The notes beneath the pieces were generated by a model. The model had not been told where the DNA came from, did no database searches, and worked only from the letters and a program-made list of their open reading frames with translations. Of a stretch of 35,379 bases of DNA, positions 1 to 7,435 are shown one piece after another. Origin of the DNA: Pontibacter chinhatensis. Lineage in GTDB: Bacteria; Bacteroidota; Bacteroidia; Cytophagales; Hymenobacteraceae. Numbering within the stretch: position 1 is the stretch's first letter; the number at the start of each line of letters is the position of its first letter. The position numbers and the translations under genes were made by a program. The stretch spans positions 1 to 35,379 of the forward strand of contig NZ_FOOT01000015.1 in NCBI RefSeq assembly GCF_900113285.1. The letters run 5' to 3'.

Positions 1-96
1 CCTCTTCCGACTTAAAACCCATAACGCGTCGCCCGGTTGGGTGCAACCACGGCTTCATTGTAGGCACTCCGTACCCAACGAAGCCTTAGTTGTTGG
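1..96 (-). repeat. 96-bp repeat, left copy (inverted copy at the right end)
   Basis: The first 96 bases are the exact reverse complement of bases 35284-35379; identity stops after TGTTGG at 91-96. Read in the direction of the neighbouring gene (minus strand), the repeat lies just after the stop codon of the lipoprotein gene at 117-791. It contains two potential hairpins: GGCTTCATTG pairing with CAACGAAGCC (9 of 10 positions, 15-nt loop) and GGTTG pairing with CAACC. Because the window starts exactly at the repeat, it is probably a multicopy sequence at which the assembly broke; that is inference. Confidence 0.9.
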
Positions 97-116
97 CAGA
101 AGTTTTTCTTCCTTTT

Positions 117-791
117 TTAGTTACACGGTAAGTTATATGCCTTTAAAATTTTTACTTCATTATTTTCTTTTGCTAACAGGTAAACAGAATAATCTTCAAC
201 CATAATGAAGTTCTTACCTTCAAAAAGAAAATCCTTCTTTTTCCCACTCGGACGGCTAACCTGTGACAGGTCTGTTGAAGTGAGGCAAAGCATATTATTG
301 ATATAAAAATAACCTTTATACCCCTTGCCTATACCACTTGCCATAGTCAGTTCCATTACTTTGTCTGGGAAAGAATTGAGGGTCCAGTGAAGTCCTTGTA
401 TTTCGGAACCCATACACTTCTTTTCCAGTGTATTCAGAGAGTCAAGAAGGTGATAAAATTTGCTGTCAATTATCTCAAGTTGAGGCAGAGTGAGGTTTAC
501 TTTATAGTTTTCTGTAAAATCTGGTTTTATGTATTTCTTTGCCTTATCTGATGAAGTTGCCTGCTTGTTATCAGCTAAAGTATCAGTTTGTAGCTCATCA
601 GAACTTACTGCTGCCACATCAGAAACAGTGTCAGTTTGTAGTTTATTAGCATTTTCTACTGCCACACCTTCGCTTACTTCAGTTCTGTCATCGGGCAGAT
701 TTTTTTCACCCCTTGACGACTCGCTATTTGAGCAGCCAAGAGCAAAAGTGCATAGTAACAGTATGTTGAAACAACTCTTTACGTTTATCAA
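117..791 (-). CDS. Hypothetical lipoprotein
   Basis: A 224-aa protein I do not recognise. The N-terminus has a short hydrophobic stretch (about residues 8-19) ending in a lipobox, Ala-Leu-Gly-Cys20, so it is probably a lipid-anchored envelope protein. Residues about 25-85 are acidic and low complexity and contain LQTDT twice. The rest (about 90-224) is a mixed, probably folded domain of unknown function. The start used is TTG at 791; no in-frame ATG precedes the signal sequence, so the exact start is uncertain. It is AT-richer than the genes inside the window. It lies on the same strand as the TonB-domain lipoprotein upstream, separated by a palindromic element, and is followed by the 96-bp repeat. 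No promoter was recognised. Confidence 0.7.
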   Translation of the reverse strand: MINVKSCFNILLLCTFALGCSNSESSRGEKNLPDDRTEVSEGVAVENANKLQTDTVSDVAAVSSDELQTDTLADNKQATSSDKAKKYIKPDFTENYKVNLTLPQLEIIDSKFYHLLDSLNTLEKKCMGSEIQGLHWTLNSFPDKVMELTMASGIGKGYKGYFYINNMLCLTSTDLSQVSRPSGKKKDFLFEGKNFIMVEDYSVYLLAKENNEVKILKAYNLPCN

Positions 792-811
792 ATTAATACA
801 AACGTCTCTGC

Positions 812-855
812 TAAACGACGGGCGAGGCCATCGCCGAAGGCTGACGTTTAGGTTC
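812..855. repeat. Palindromic element between two lipoprotein genes
   Basis: Between the two minus-strand lipoprotein genes lies an interrupted palindrome: CTAAACG and CGTTTAG arms about 27 bases apart, with an inner GGCGA/TCGCC stem. On the minus strand it is preceded by TTTGCCAACA, close to the TGCCAACA that precedes the 96-bp repeat after the next gene. Such a structured spacer could be a terminator, an mRNA processing site or a recombination site; the sequence does not decide this. Confidence 0.6.
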
Positions 856-887
856 TGTTGGCAAATGAGGCTTTTTTCTTTCTAAAT

Positions 888-1361
888 CTAATCTATTGTA
901 AAGGGCGCAAATCTTTTAGTTTTGACTGGCCTTGTTGGTTTAGATTCACAGTCCCAAATCCATTTTGGCATTTCAGAGACAACTTTTATTACTTCTTTAT
1001 CAATCTCTTCACCAAGCCCTTTTTCTATTTTCACATCTCCGACCTCGCCTTTTTCATTGACAATGAAGGTTGCAAGTACTTTCCCTTTGATATTATCATG
1101 TTTAACATTAGCTGGTAACTGGAAGCTATCGGCAAAATATTTTACTAAAGCTTTATCACCTCCTTTAAATTTAATGCAAAACTCAGAGTCATCAATGAAT
1201 ACATTATCAAGGCTGTCGGTATCGTTTAACTGAGCGTTTTTATTTAATTTTTCAAGCTCAACTGTATCATAGTTGATACTTTGCTTCAGGAAAGCATTCT
1301 TATGACTACATCCAAATAGAGTAACAACAGTTAACAAAATGAATAAGGCTTTTTCTTTCAT
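888..1361 (-). CDS. Small lipoprotein with TonB C-terminal domain
   Basis: A 157-aa protein starting at ATG 1361. A longer reading needs a TTG at 1406 and would push the signal peptide inward. The N-terminus is a lipoprotein signal: a Lys/Glu start, a hydrophobic segment, then Phe-Gly-Cys18. The C-terminal half (about residues 80-157) resembles the TonB C-terminal fold (TonB_C family): a GKVLATFIVNEKGEVGDVKI strand pattern, a helix with EEIDKEVIKVV, then a MPKW motif and a final strand. Proteins of this kind are common in Bacteroidota and are often not true energy transducers; here a lipid anchor replaces the usual N-terminal membrane helix and the proline-rich linker is absent. Function beyond envelope location is unknown. 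Confidence 0.75.
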   Translation of the reverse strand: MKEKALFILLTVVTLFGCSHKNAFLKQSINYDTVELEKLNKNAQLNDTDSLDNVFIDDSEFCIKFKGGDKALVKYFADSFQLPANVKHDNIKGKVLATFIVNEKGEVGDVKIEKGLGEEIDKEVIKVVSEMPKWIWDCESKPTRPVKTKRFAPFTID

Positions 1362-1712
1362 TACTCTACTCTTCAATAGGCTTTCTTTATTCGAGCTTAC
1401 TGCCAACTAAAGTATAAACGTAATAACTACGTTTATACTACCAAATACAGCGGCTAAACGCAACTGGACTACCGAATATACTATATAGAAAAATGCTAAT
1501 TTTATTTTTTATACAAGAAGCACCTAGCATAACCCAGGTTACCAGCCGTTTATACTTTTAAACTCCCCCAACCCTTTTCTCCTCCAAACATGCTGTCAGT
1601 ATTTCGGAGAGAAAGTATACTTGCTCGAAGCTGTTGTAGAGCGAGGTAAGTGCAATTTAGGTAGTTAGAAAGTATAAAAGCTGCACCGGGTCACCGAAGC
1701 AAGTTTCCTGAC
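1362..1712. other. Gene-free stretch with AAGTATA motifs and a perfect inverted repeat
   Basis: No convincing gene. It contains a 12-bp perfect inverted repeat (AGTATAAACGTA at 1411-1422 and its complement at 1428-1439, 5-nt spacer), a CTAAACG copy near 1454, a TAACCCAGGTTA palindrome near 1530, a full AAGTATACTT palindrome at 1613-1622 and several single AGTATA/TATACT sites. Composition is AT-rich. Confidence 0.7.
1411..1439. repeat. 12-bp perfect inverted repeat with embedded AGTATAAACG
   Basis: Arms at 1411-1422 and 1428-1439 are perfect complements around the spacer ATAAC. The arm is an AAGTATAAAC-type motif, so two of these motifs face each other. It lies 50 bp upstream of the TonB-domain lipoprotein start and could be an operator or a structured leader. 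Confidence 0.75.
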
Positions 1713-3452
1713 TTACTCCTTAAGTGCCTTCAGGATCAAGCTATTTAAATCTGCTTCGTTAAACTCCCCATGAAATAGCACCTTGCCCTTCTTGTCTAAG
1801 AGGACAATCGTTGGGAAAAAACTAATGCCGTATTCCTCGGCAACCTTCTGCCCCTTGTAGGCGGTTTTATAGTCTGGTTTTGTTCGTTGATTAAAGTTGT
1901 AGATGTCTTCCGCTTTGTCGTGTAGATTAACGCCTAAGACCACAAGCTCTTTCCCCTGAAATTTTTCAGATAATGCATTGAGCTTTGGCACAGCTGCTAT
2001 GCAATAGCCGCAGTTCTTAGTCCAGAACTCAAGTACTACTACTTTTCCTCTTAGCTGACTAAGGCTCAATGACTGGTTGCTATCAAACAAAGGGAGTTCC
2101 CAGGCTGGTGCGGGCGAGTGCAACGCCAAAGGCGCGACCGGCTTCTTGCGTTCCAGGTCAAAATCTGATGTATAACTGGAGAAGTACCACGATAGCTCGG
2201 ACGGGCTGTCGGGGTTAGCGCGAACATCACTGAACACCGATCTTGTAAAATCTCTGTTCACACTGTTCCCCTGAATCATCTGAACAGGCATCAAACTGCT
2301 CTTGTCAATGATGATATCATATATGATTCCTCTTTCAAGGCTCAGCTCTGAAAACCCACCCAACCGCTCGATTGTACGACTATTCAGCACAAGTTTTACC
2401 AGGTAGAATTCTTGTTCTGCTATACTTGTATCGGAGACACTTTTGAGGATATCTTGATCTGCGACGAGAGCCGGTATTGCCTTTCTAAGCGTTACCAATG
2501 AATTATGGAAAGGGGTGATGCCTGCAAAATTTTCAAATTTAGGCGCCACATTTACGGTCATGGTCTTTCGTGCCTTGTCCAGGTAGAAGCTTTCTGAGCC
2601 GTTGTACACAAACTTACCATTCTCACTCTCCACCTGGTACTTGAACCCAAGCAATGCATCAGGGGTGGTAAAATCCAAGAAAGCAGTACCCGAAATGCTT
2701 TGCTTATAGTTCTCGGAAGCGTAATTAAGTTCTAAAAGGTAATCATACTGTATTCTTTTCAGGCTTTCCAGCTTTTTATGCACCTCTGTTAACAGCTGAT
2801 TAGCCGTAGGTCGCTCAGTTCTGCTATCATTCAGTGCAAATGCTTCTGTAGCTCCGGCAAAGTATAAACAAAATACTACTGGAATAATCAACCAGGTTGA
2901 GGGCACAAACTTCGATACAGCATAAAGTATGACGGGCCGGAGAAACCGGTACAATACCCACCCTACCAAACCGACTACTGTCCCAAATGCAGTCGGAAGC
3001 ACGGCTCCGAAAGTATAAGTCATTGCTAGCACAAAGCCCAGCAGGCACTCGGGCCGGTAAATCGGGAAAAGCAGGGCCAGCAGAAGCAGCCCCAGCATCA
3101 GGTAGTCGATGACGGCAGTATACCCAGCGGTAAAGCAAACGGCTATGAGTATACCGAACAGCACACCGCCTGCAAACCTATAAAGTATGGCCGGTAAAAG
3201 GCTGCGGCTTTCGGCTTCTCCATACTTGTCGCTGAAGATTCCCTTTTGGATGCGGTACAAGAGAAACCACGTGAGCACAGGAAGAACCAGCACCCCCCAC
3301 CAGTTCGAAATGGCCTGAAAGTTTTCATCCGCTGCGATATGGTGGCTCGGCACACCTCCGTTGTAATGGCTCCACACCAGCAGTGCCCCTATAGCGATGG
3401 ATACGATGCCGGTGAGGTAAAGGCGAATTGTAAGGAGTCTCTTCTCGTTCAT
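1713..3452 (-). CDS. Membrane protein with LolA-like and C-terminal TlpA-type thioredoxin domains
   Basis: A 579-aa fusion. Residues 8-208 hold about six hydrophobic segments (roughly 9-28, 51-68, 93-111, 114-131, 137-168, 186-204). Residues about 215-430 form a beta-rich region similar in style to LolA/outer-membrane lipoprotein-sorting folds (a long helix, then GTAFLDF and YNGSESFYLD strands). Residues about 447-579 are a TlpA/AhpC-TSA-like thioredoxin domain with Cys481-Gly-Tyr-Cys484 and the cis-proline motif Phe-Phe-Pro547-Thr. TlpA-like proteins reduce or exchange disulfides in the periplasm. Both CxxC cysteines and the cis-Pro are present, so the domain should be redox active. The role of the membrane part is unknown. 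It starts at ATG 3452 and is divergent from waaA. The thioredoxin call is firm; the middle domain assignment is tentative. Confidence 0.85.
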   Translation of the reverse strand: MNEKRLLTIRLYLTGIVSIAIGALLVWSHYNGGVPSHHIAADENFQAISNWWGVLVLPVLTWFLLYRIQKGIFSDKYGEAESRSLLPAILYRFAGGVLFGILIAVCFTAGYTAVIDYLMLGLLLLALLFPIYRPECLLGFVLAMTYTFGAVLPTAFGTVVGLVGWVLYRFLRPVILYAVSKFVPSTWLIIPVVFCLYFAGATEAFALNDSRTERPTANQLLTEVHKKLESLKRIQYDYLLELNYASENYKQSISGTAFLDFTTPDALLGFKYQVESENGKFVYNGSESFYLDKARKTMTVNVAPKFENFAGITPFHNSLVTLRKAIPALVADQDILKSVSDTSIAEQEFYLVKLVLNSRTIERLGGFSELSLERGIIYDIIIDKSSLMPVQMIQGNSVNRDFTRSVFSDVRANPDSPSELSWYFSSYTSDFDLERKKPVAPLALHSPAPAWELPLFDSNQSLSLSQLRGKVVVLEFWTKNCGYCIAAVPKLNALSEKFQGKELVVLGVNLHDKAEDIYNFNQRTKPDYKTAYKGQKVAEEYGISFFPTIVLLDKKGKVLFHGEFNEADLNSLILKALKE

Positions 3453-3620
3453 AAATCCTGTATCCGTTTATACTTCAGCTTATGGGCACACTGTTGATTT
3501 TCACTTGATTGGAATGCAATAAATTAACACAACGGATTACATTAATCCTATTCTATATAGAAAATTATCTACCCTGTTACAAAGTATAGCCCCCTTGCCA
3601 ACTATCGCTCCGCAAAGCAC

Positions 3621-3628
3621 TATATTTG
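3621..3628 (+). promoter_or_regulatory. Putative -7 box (TATATTTG) for waaA
   Basis: TATATTTG matches the Bacteroidota sigma-A consensus TAnnTTTG and lies 29 bp before the waaA start. A TTG about 23 bp upstream could be the -33 element. No -10/-35 of the enterobacterial type is visible. Confidence 0.55.
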
Positions 3629-3656
3629 CACTAGAACTCTGCAAGCAAGTATAAAT

Positions 3657-4898
3657 TTGAAGTTACTCTACGACATCGGCCTGAAGGCTTACAGTACGGC
3701 CATTGCCCTGGCAGCTCCTTTTAACGAGAAGGCCAAGCTGATGCGGCAGGGGCGCGAGCGGCAGTTCGAACGACTGCAGCAGGCCTTGCAGCAGAACCAG
3801 GCGCCGCTGGTGTGGTTCCACTGTGCCTCGCTGGGCGAGTTTGAGCAAGGCCGTCCGGTAATCGAGGCGTTCCGGGAGGCGTTTCCAAAGTATAAGGTGC
3901 TGCTTACCTTCTTCTCCCCTTCCGGCTACGAGGTGCGCAAAAACTACGCGGGCGCCGACTATATCTTTTACCTGCCGCTGGACAGCGCCGCCAACGCCAA
4001 ACGCTTCCTAGACATCACCCAACCCAGGCTGGCCATGTTTGTGAAGTATGAGTTCTGGCATTACTACCTGCAGGAGCTGGCTAAGCGAAGCATCCCTATA
4101 CTTTCTATTTCGGCCATTTTCCGGTCTGAACAGGTATTCTTTAAACCCTACGGTGATTTTTACCGCAACATCCTGCGCCGCTTCACGCATATCTATACCC
4201 AGAACCAAGCCTCGCTGGAGCTGTTGCAAAGTATAAACATCACCCACGCAAGTATAGCCGGCGACACGCGCTTTGACAGGGTGCTGCAAACGGCGGTAAG
4301 TATAAAACCTATTCCGCTGGTAGAGGCGTTCGTGGCCGGGCAAGAGGTGTTTATGGTGGGCAGCAGTTGGCCCGCCGATATAGAGGTGCTGTTGCCGCTG
4401 ATTCAAAAGTATAAATCCAGTATAAAATTCATCATCGCGCCACACGAGGTGAACGAGGCAAGTATAAACACGGTGATGCAGGCGCTGGGCGAGGGAGCGG
4501 TGCGCTTCTCCCAAACCTCCGAGGCAGACGCAGCCAGGTATCAGGTGCTGGTGATTGACAACATCGGCATGCTCTCGGCGCTCTACAGCTACGGCACCTA
4601 CGCCTACATTGGCGGGGCCTTTGGCAAAGGGCTTCACAATACCCTGGAGGCGGCCGTGTTCGGGCTGCCGCTCTTCTTCGGCCCAAAGTATGACAAGTTT
4701 CAGGAAGCGAAGGATTTGGTGGCGCGGGGCTGCGCTTTTCCGGTGCAGAACGCCGGGGAGCTGCTGCAGGCATTTGAGCGGGTGCACACCACGCCGGGCC
4801 TGCGCCAAAGTATAACCGACAAAGAAAAAGAATACGTACAAGAGCAAGCCGGCGCGACGGCCAAAATTATGGATGATGTAAGGCAACTGCTGAAATAG
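3657..4898 (+). CDS. waaA: 3-deoxy-D-manno-octulosonic acid (Kdo) transferase
   Basis: A 413-aa GT-B glycosyltransferase that transfers Kdo from CMP-Kdo to lipid A precursor at the inner membrane, a core step of LPS synthesis. The N-terminal domain carries the family motif HCASLGEFEQGRP (about 55-67) with the expected catalytic Glu61. The C-terminal nucleotide-sugar half has GGAFGKGLHNTLEAAVFGLP and a GPKYDKFQEA segment. Length is normal. The start is TTG at 3657, which gives the usual MKLLYD N-terminus; the next ATG would delete the membrane-associated helix. The rsgA gene begins 5 bp after the stop, so the two are probably co-transcribed. The gene holds about nine AGTATA/TATACT motifs, mostly as AGT-ATA (Ser-Ile) or AAG-TAT (Lys-Tyr) codon pairs, an unusual density. 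Confidence 0.95.
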   Translation: MKLLYDIGLKAYSTAIALAAPFNEKAKLMRQGRERQFERLQQALQQNQAPLVWFHCASLGEFEQGRPVIEAFREAFPKYKVLLTFFSPSGYEVRKNYAGADYIFYLPLDSAANAKRFLDITQPRLAMFVKYEFWHYYLQELAKRSIPILSISAIFRSEQVFFKPYGDFYRNILRRFTHIYTQNQASLELLQSINITHASIAGDTRFDRVLQTAVSIKPIPLVEAFVAGQEVFMVGSSWPADIEVLLPLIQKYKSSIKFIIAPHEVNEASINTVMQALGEGAVRFSQTSEADAARYQVLVIDNIGMLSALYSYGTYAYIGGAFGKGLHNTLEAAVFGLPLFFGPKYDKFQEAKDLVARGCAFPVQNAGELLQAFERVHTTPGLRQSITDKEKEYVQEQAGATAKIMDDVRQLLK

Positions 4899-4903
4899 AT
4901 GGC

Positions 4904-5827
4904 ATGAAAGGAGTAGTAATAAAATCGACGGGATCGTGGTATCTGGTGCGCGACGAGGAAGGAAAGCTGCACCGGGCGCGCCTGCGCGGTAAGTTTAAGA
5001 TAAAGGGCCTGAAGGTGAGCAACCCGCTGGCCGTAGGCGACCGCGTGGCATTTGAAGTGGAGCAAACGGGCGAGGATACCGCTGTGATCTACCAGATCGA
5101 GGACCGCGAGAACTACATCATCCGCCAGAGCACACACAAAACGGCCTACTCCCACATCATCGCTGCCAACCTCGACCAGGCCCTGCTCATCGTGACGCTG
5201 GTGTCGCCCCGCACCTCCTTTGGCTTTATAGACCGCTTCCTGGTGACCGCCGAGGCCTACCATATTCCCACCACGCTCGTCTTTAACAAAACCGACCTTT
5301 ACGATGAAGAGGTCCGCGATTACCAGCGCCAGATCAGCCACATGTACCAGCAAATAGGGTATAACAGCCTGTCTGTTTCTGCCGCAAACAACGAGGGGAT
5401 AGCGGATATAGAGGCGCTGCTGCACGGCAAAACCACGCTGCTCTCGGGCCACTCGGGTGTAGGCAAGTCCACGCTCATCAACCTCATCGTACCCGACCTG
5501 GAGCTGAAAACCTCCGAAATCTCCGGCTTCTCCGACAAGGGCGTGCACACCACCACTTTCGCCGAAATGTTCGAGATAGACCCCGAGACTTTTATCATCG
5601 ACACACCCGGCATCAAAGAGCTGGGCATTGTGGATATTCCAGCGGCGGAGCTGAGCCATTATTTCCCGGAGATGCGCGAGCGCCTGAACGAGTGCCGCTT
5701 CAACAACTGCACGCACTTCAACGAGCCGGGCTGCGCCGTGATAGAAGCCGTGCGCCACAACGAGATTTCCCTTTCCCGCTACGAAAGCTACCTGAGCATG
5801 CTGCACGGGCAGGACAACCGGAAATAG
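4904..5827 (+). CDS. rsgA: Ribosome small subunit-dependent GTPase A
   Basis: A 307-aa circularly permuted GTPase that acts in late 30S subunit maturation. An N-terminal OB-fold (about 1-70) precedes the GTPase domain, whose motifs appear in permuted order: G4 NKTD (128-131), G1 GHSGVGKST (182-190), G3 DTPG (233-236). The C-terminal zinc site is complete: Cys264, Cys269, His271, Cys277. It starts at ATG 4904, 5 bp after waaA. It contains no AGTATA motif, in contrast to its neighbour. A heptamer array starts directly after its stop codon. Confidence 0.97.
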   Translation: MKGVVIKSTGSWYLVRDEEGKLHRARLRGKFKIKGLKVSNPLAVGDRVAFEVEQTGEDTAVIYQIEDRENYIIRQSTHKTAYSHIIAANLDQALLIVTLVSPRTSFGFIDRFLVTAEAYHIPTTLVFNKTDLYDEEVRDYQRQISHMYQQIGYNSLSVSAANNEGIADIEALLHGKTTLLSGHSGVGKSTLINLIVPDLELKTSEISGFSDKGVHTTTFAEMFEIDPETFIIDTPGIKELGIVDIPAAELSHYFPEMRERLNECRFNNCTHFNEPGCAVIEAVRHNEISLSRYESYLSMLHGQDNRK

Positions 5828-5937
5828 TTTAGGAGTTGGGAGTTAGAGAGTTTAGGAGTTAGAGAGTTTGGGAGTTGGAGGGATGCGATACGTTGTGTCT
5901 TTGGGGTTAGAAAGTTAGAAGGTTAAAAAGTTAGAAA
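5828..5937. repeat. Heptamer repeat array (GAGTTAG type) after rsgA
   Basis: Immediately after the rsgA stop, degenerate 7-base units GAGTTTA, GGAGTTG, GGAGTTA, GAGAGTT run to about 5880, followed by a variant (GTTAGAAAGTTAGAAGG) at about 5906-5937. The unit length is not a multiple of three and the unit contains TAG (TAA on the other strand), so the array puts stops in every frame on both strands. It resembles the short tandemly repeated repetitive (STRR) heptamers known from cyanobacteria. Confidence 0.8.
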
Positions 5938-5977
5938 GGGATGGGGTGGAGATTTATTTTCGCTACCTGGTCTTGCT

Positions 5978-6012
5978 TTAAAGTATAAAGTATACTTGGC
6001 AAGTATAAACCT
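5978..6012. repeat. Cluster of AAGTATA motifs
   Basis: Three AGTATA-containing sites lie within about 35 bp, one of them the full palindrome AAGTATACTT. They sit in the 299-bp gene-free stretch (5828-6126) between rsgA and the FAS1 gene, which otherwise holds only heptamers and a terminator. Confidence 0.8.
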
Positions 6013-6070
6013 GCGGCCACGCAAACAGATGGGCCAACTCTTTCTGTCCGAACGAACTTTATTTTCTGAA

Positions 6071-6113
6071 AAAAGGAGCGGCAGATACTTTTGAGGTATC
6101 TGCCGCTCCTTTT
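6071..6113. terminator. Strong bidirectional terminator hairpin
   Basis: An 18-bp perfect stem (6071-6088 with 6096-6113) around the loop TTTTGAG, with AAAA on the left and TTTT on the right. It lies between the convergent rsgA and FAS1 lipoprotein genes and can serve both. Confidence 0.92.
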
Positions 6114-6126
6114 CTTGTTTAGCCTA

Positions 6127-6786
6127 TTACTTCTCTTCGGCCAGCAGCTTTTCTACTAAGTGCAGCACGCCGTTCTGATTCTCTATGTCGGCTTGCCTTA
6201 CCCTGGCACCGTTCACGAAGATGGTATTGCCTTTCCGGGTAACGCTTAGTTGCTGACCACCTACCGTCTTCAGGGTAGCGCCATTAGTTAGGTCGGCGGC
6301 CGTAATCTTACCGGTCACGATATGGTTGTTGAGCATCGTTACGAGGCGCTGCTTGTTACTGGGTCGCATCCAGTCATCAAGGGTCCTGTCCGGAATAGCA
6401 TCAAAGACGCTGTCGACGGGGGCGAACACGGTATAGGGGCCGGTGCCGTTTAACAGCTCAACGAGTTCGGCCTTGCGCAGCGCGCCAACAAACATTGTCA
6501 GGTCGGGGTGTGCCGAGATGTTCTCCATCAGCTTTCTGGAAGGGGTCATCACATTATCCCCTATTCTGGGGTGTGGTTTGCGGGCTTCGTCGCGCCCTTC
6601 GCCGGCTTGCTTGCCTTCTGTTGTTGGGGTTGTTCCACGGGAGCCAGGTTCCTCGCGCAGGTTAGTGCCCGCCTCCCGTTGCATCTCGTTGGCTGCATTT
6701 TCATCGTTGGTGCCGCCTCCGCAGCTTACCAACGCCACGCTGCCACAAAGGGCCAGCGCGCACCCTAAAGTTCTTATTGTTTTCAT
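6127..6786 (-). CDS. Fasciclin (FAS1) domain lipoprotein
   Basis: A 219-aa surface or periplasmic lipoprotein. The signal peptide ends in Leu-Val-Ser-Cys22, followed by Gly-rich and Asn/Glu-rich linker sequence to about residue 80. Residues about 85-217 form one FAS1 domain: MENISAHPDLTMFVGALRKA, the core YTVFAPVDSVFD, a NNHIVTG segment and the terminal GVLHLVEKLL. FAS1 domains mediate adhesion or ligand binding in many organisms; the specific partner is unknown. The gene starts at ATG 6786 and ends in the strong terminator just downstream. Its upstream region has an AAGTATACTT palindrome within 15 bp of the start. Confidence 0.92.
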   Translation of the reverse strand: MKTIRTLGCALALCGSVALVSCGGGTNDENAANEMQREAGTNLREEPGSRGTTPTTEGKQAGEGRDEARKPHPRIGDNVMTPSRKLMENISAHPDLTMFVGALRKAELVELLNGTGPYTVFAPVDSVFDAIPDRTLDDWMRPSNKQRLVTMLNNHIVTGKITAADLTNGATLKTVGGQQLSVTRKGNTIFVNGARVRQADIENQNGVLHLVEKLLAEEK

Positions 6787-6868
6787 AGCGTAAAGTATAC
6801 TTGAGCGTGATGTGAATTCGGCCCGGCCCTAAAGCCAGGCTTATAGCTCTCTTAAACTATAAATTCCG

Positions 6869-6876
6869 TACTTTTG
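6869..6876 (+). promoter_or_regulatory. Putative -7 box (TACTTTTG) for the cyclophilin gene
   Basis: TACTTTTG matches TAnnTTTG and is 38 bp before the start codon. It overlaps the left end of an inverted repeat, TTGTTA-TCTG-TAACAA (about 6874-6889), which may be an operator. Confidence 0.5.
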
Positions 6877-6914
6877 TTATCTGTAACAATGTTCAAGCTA
6901 AACCAGAACTATTC

Positions 6915-7373
6915 ATGAAAACCGCAGAAATCCATACTCCAAAAGGTGTAATGAAAGTAGAGTTTTATGAGAAAGACGCTCCTAAAACCGTAGATAATTT
7001 TGTGAAGCTGGCCAAAGAGGGCTTTTACGACGGGCTGACCTTCCACCGCGTAATTCCGGACTTCGTGATCCAGGGTGGCTGCCCTAACACCCGCGAGGGC
7101 GCCAAAGGCGTGCCGGGCACCGGCGGCCCCGGCTACAAAATCGACTGCGAACTTTCCGGCGACAACCAGTACCACGACCGTGGCGTGCTGAGCATGGCCC
7201 ACGCCGGCCGCAACACCGGTGGCTCTCAGTTCTTTATCTGCCACAGCCGCAAAAATACCGCCCACCTGGACCGCAACCATACATGCTTCGGCAAGGTGGT
7301 GGAAGGCCTGGATGTGATTGACCAGATCCGCGCCAACGACCGCATCGAGAAAATTGTAGTAAACGAGGCCTAA
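6915..7373 (+). CDS. Cyclophilin-type peptidyl-prolyl cis-trans isomerase
   Basis: A 152-aa single-domain cyclophilin that catalyses proline cis-trans isomerisation during protein folding. The catalytic arginine is Arg45 in FHRVIPDFVIQGG; further active-site residues are Gln105 and Phe107 in GGSQFFI and His117 in AHLD. The human cyclophilin A tryptophan (W121) position is not aromatic here (HLDRNHTCFGKV), as in many bacterial members. There is no signal peptide, so it is cytoplasmic. It starts at ATG 6915, is monocistronic, and ends in a clear terminator. Confidence 0.95.
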   Translation: MKTAEIHTPKGVMKVEFYEKDAPKTVDNFVKLAKEGFYDGLTFHRVIPDFVIQGGCPNTREGAKGVPGTGGPGYKIDCELSGDNQYHDRGVLSMAHAGRNTGGSQFFICHSRKNTAHLDRNHTCFGKVVEGLDVIDQIRANDRIEKIVVNEA

Positions 7374-7396
7374 AATCCTCAACAACAACGCATAAA

Positions 7397-7435
7397 AACA
7401 AAGCCAGCGCCTGCAGACACAGGGCTGGCTTTGTT
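7397..7435. terminator. Rho-independent terminator of the cyclophilin gene
   Basis: Stem AACAAAGCCAGC (7397-7408) pairs perfectly with 7424-7435; the sequence GCTTT follows. It is 23 bp after the cyclophilin stop. Confidence 0.88.

Noticed and set aside
1..96. Canonical integron attC site
   Set aside because: GTTRRRY and RYYYAAC matches are present but in reversed order, and no integrase is in the window; kept only as a question.
1362..1406. N-terminal extension of the TonB-domain lipoprotein to a TTG at 1406
   Set aside because: It would bury the lipoprotein signal 15 residues inside the protein; ATG 1361 gives a normal signal.
4008..4886. 292-aa minus-strand frame over waaA
   Set aside because: Antisense shadow of a clear gene.
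4700..5806. 368-aa minus-strand frame over waaA/rsgA
   Set aside because: Antisense shadow spanning two clear genes.
5828..5937. CRISPR-like repeat array
   Set aside because: Units are 7 bases without unique spacers.
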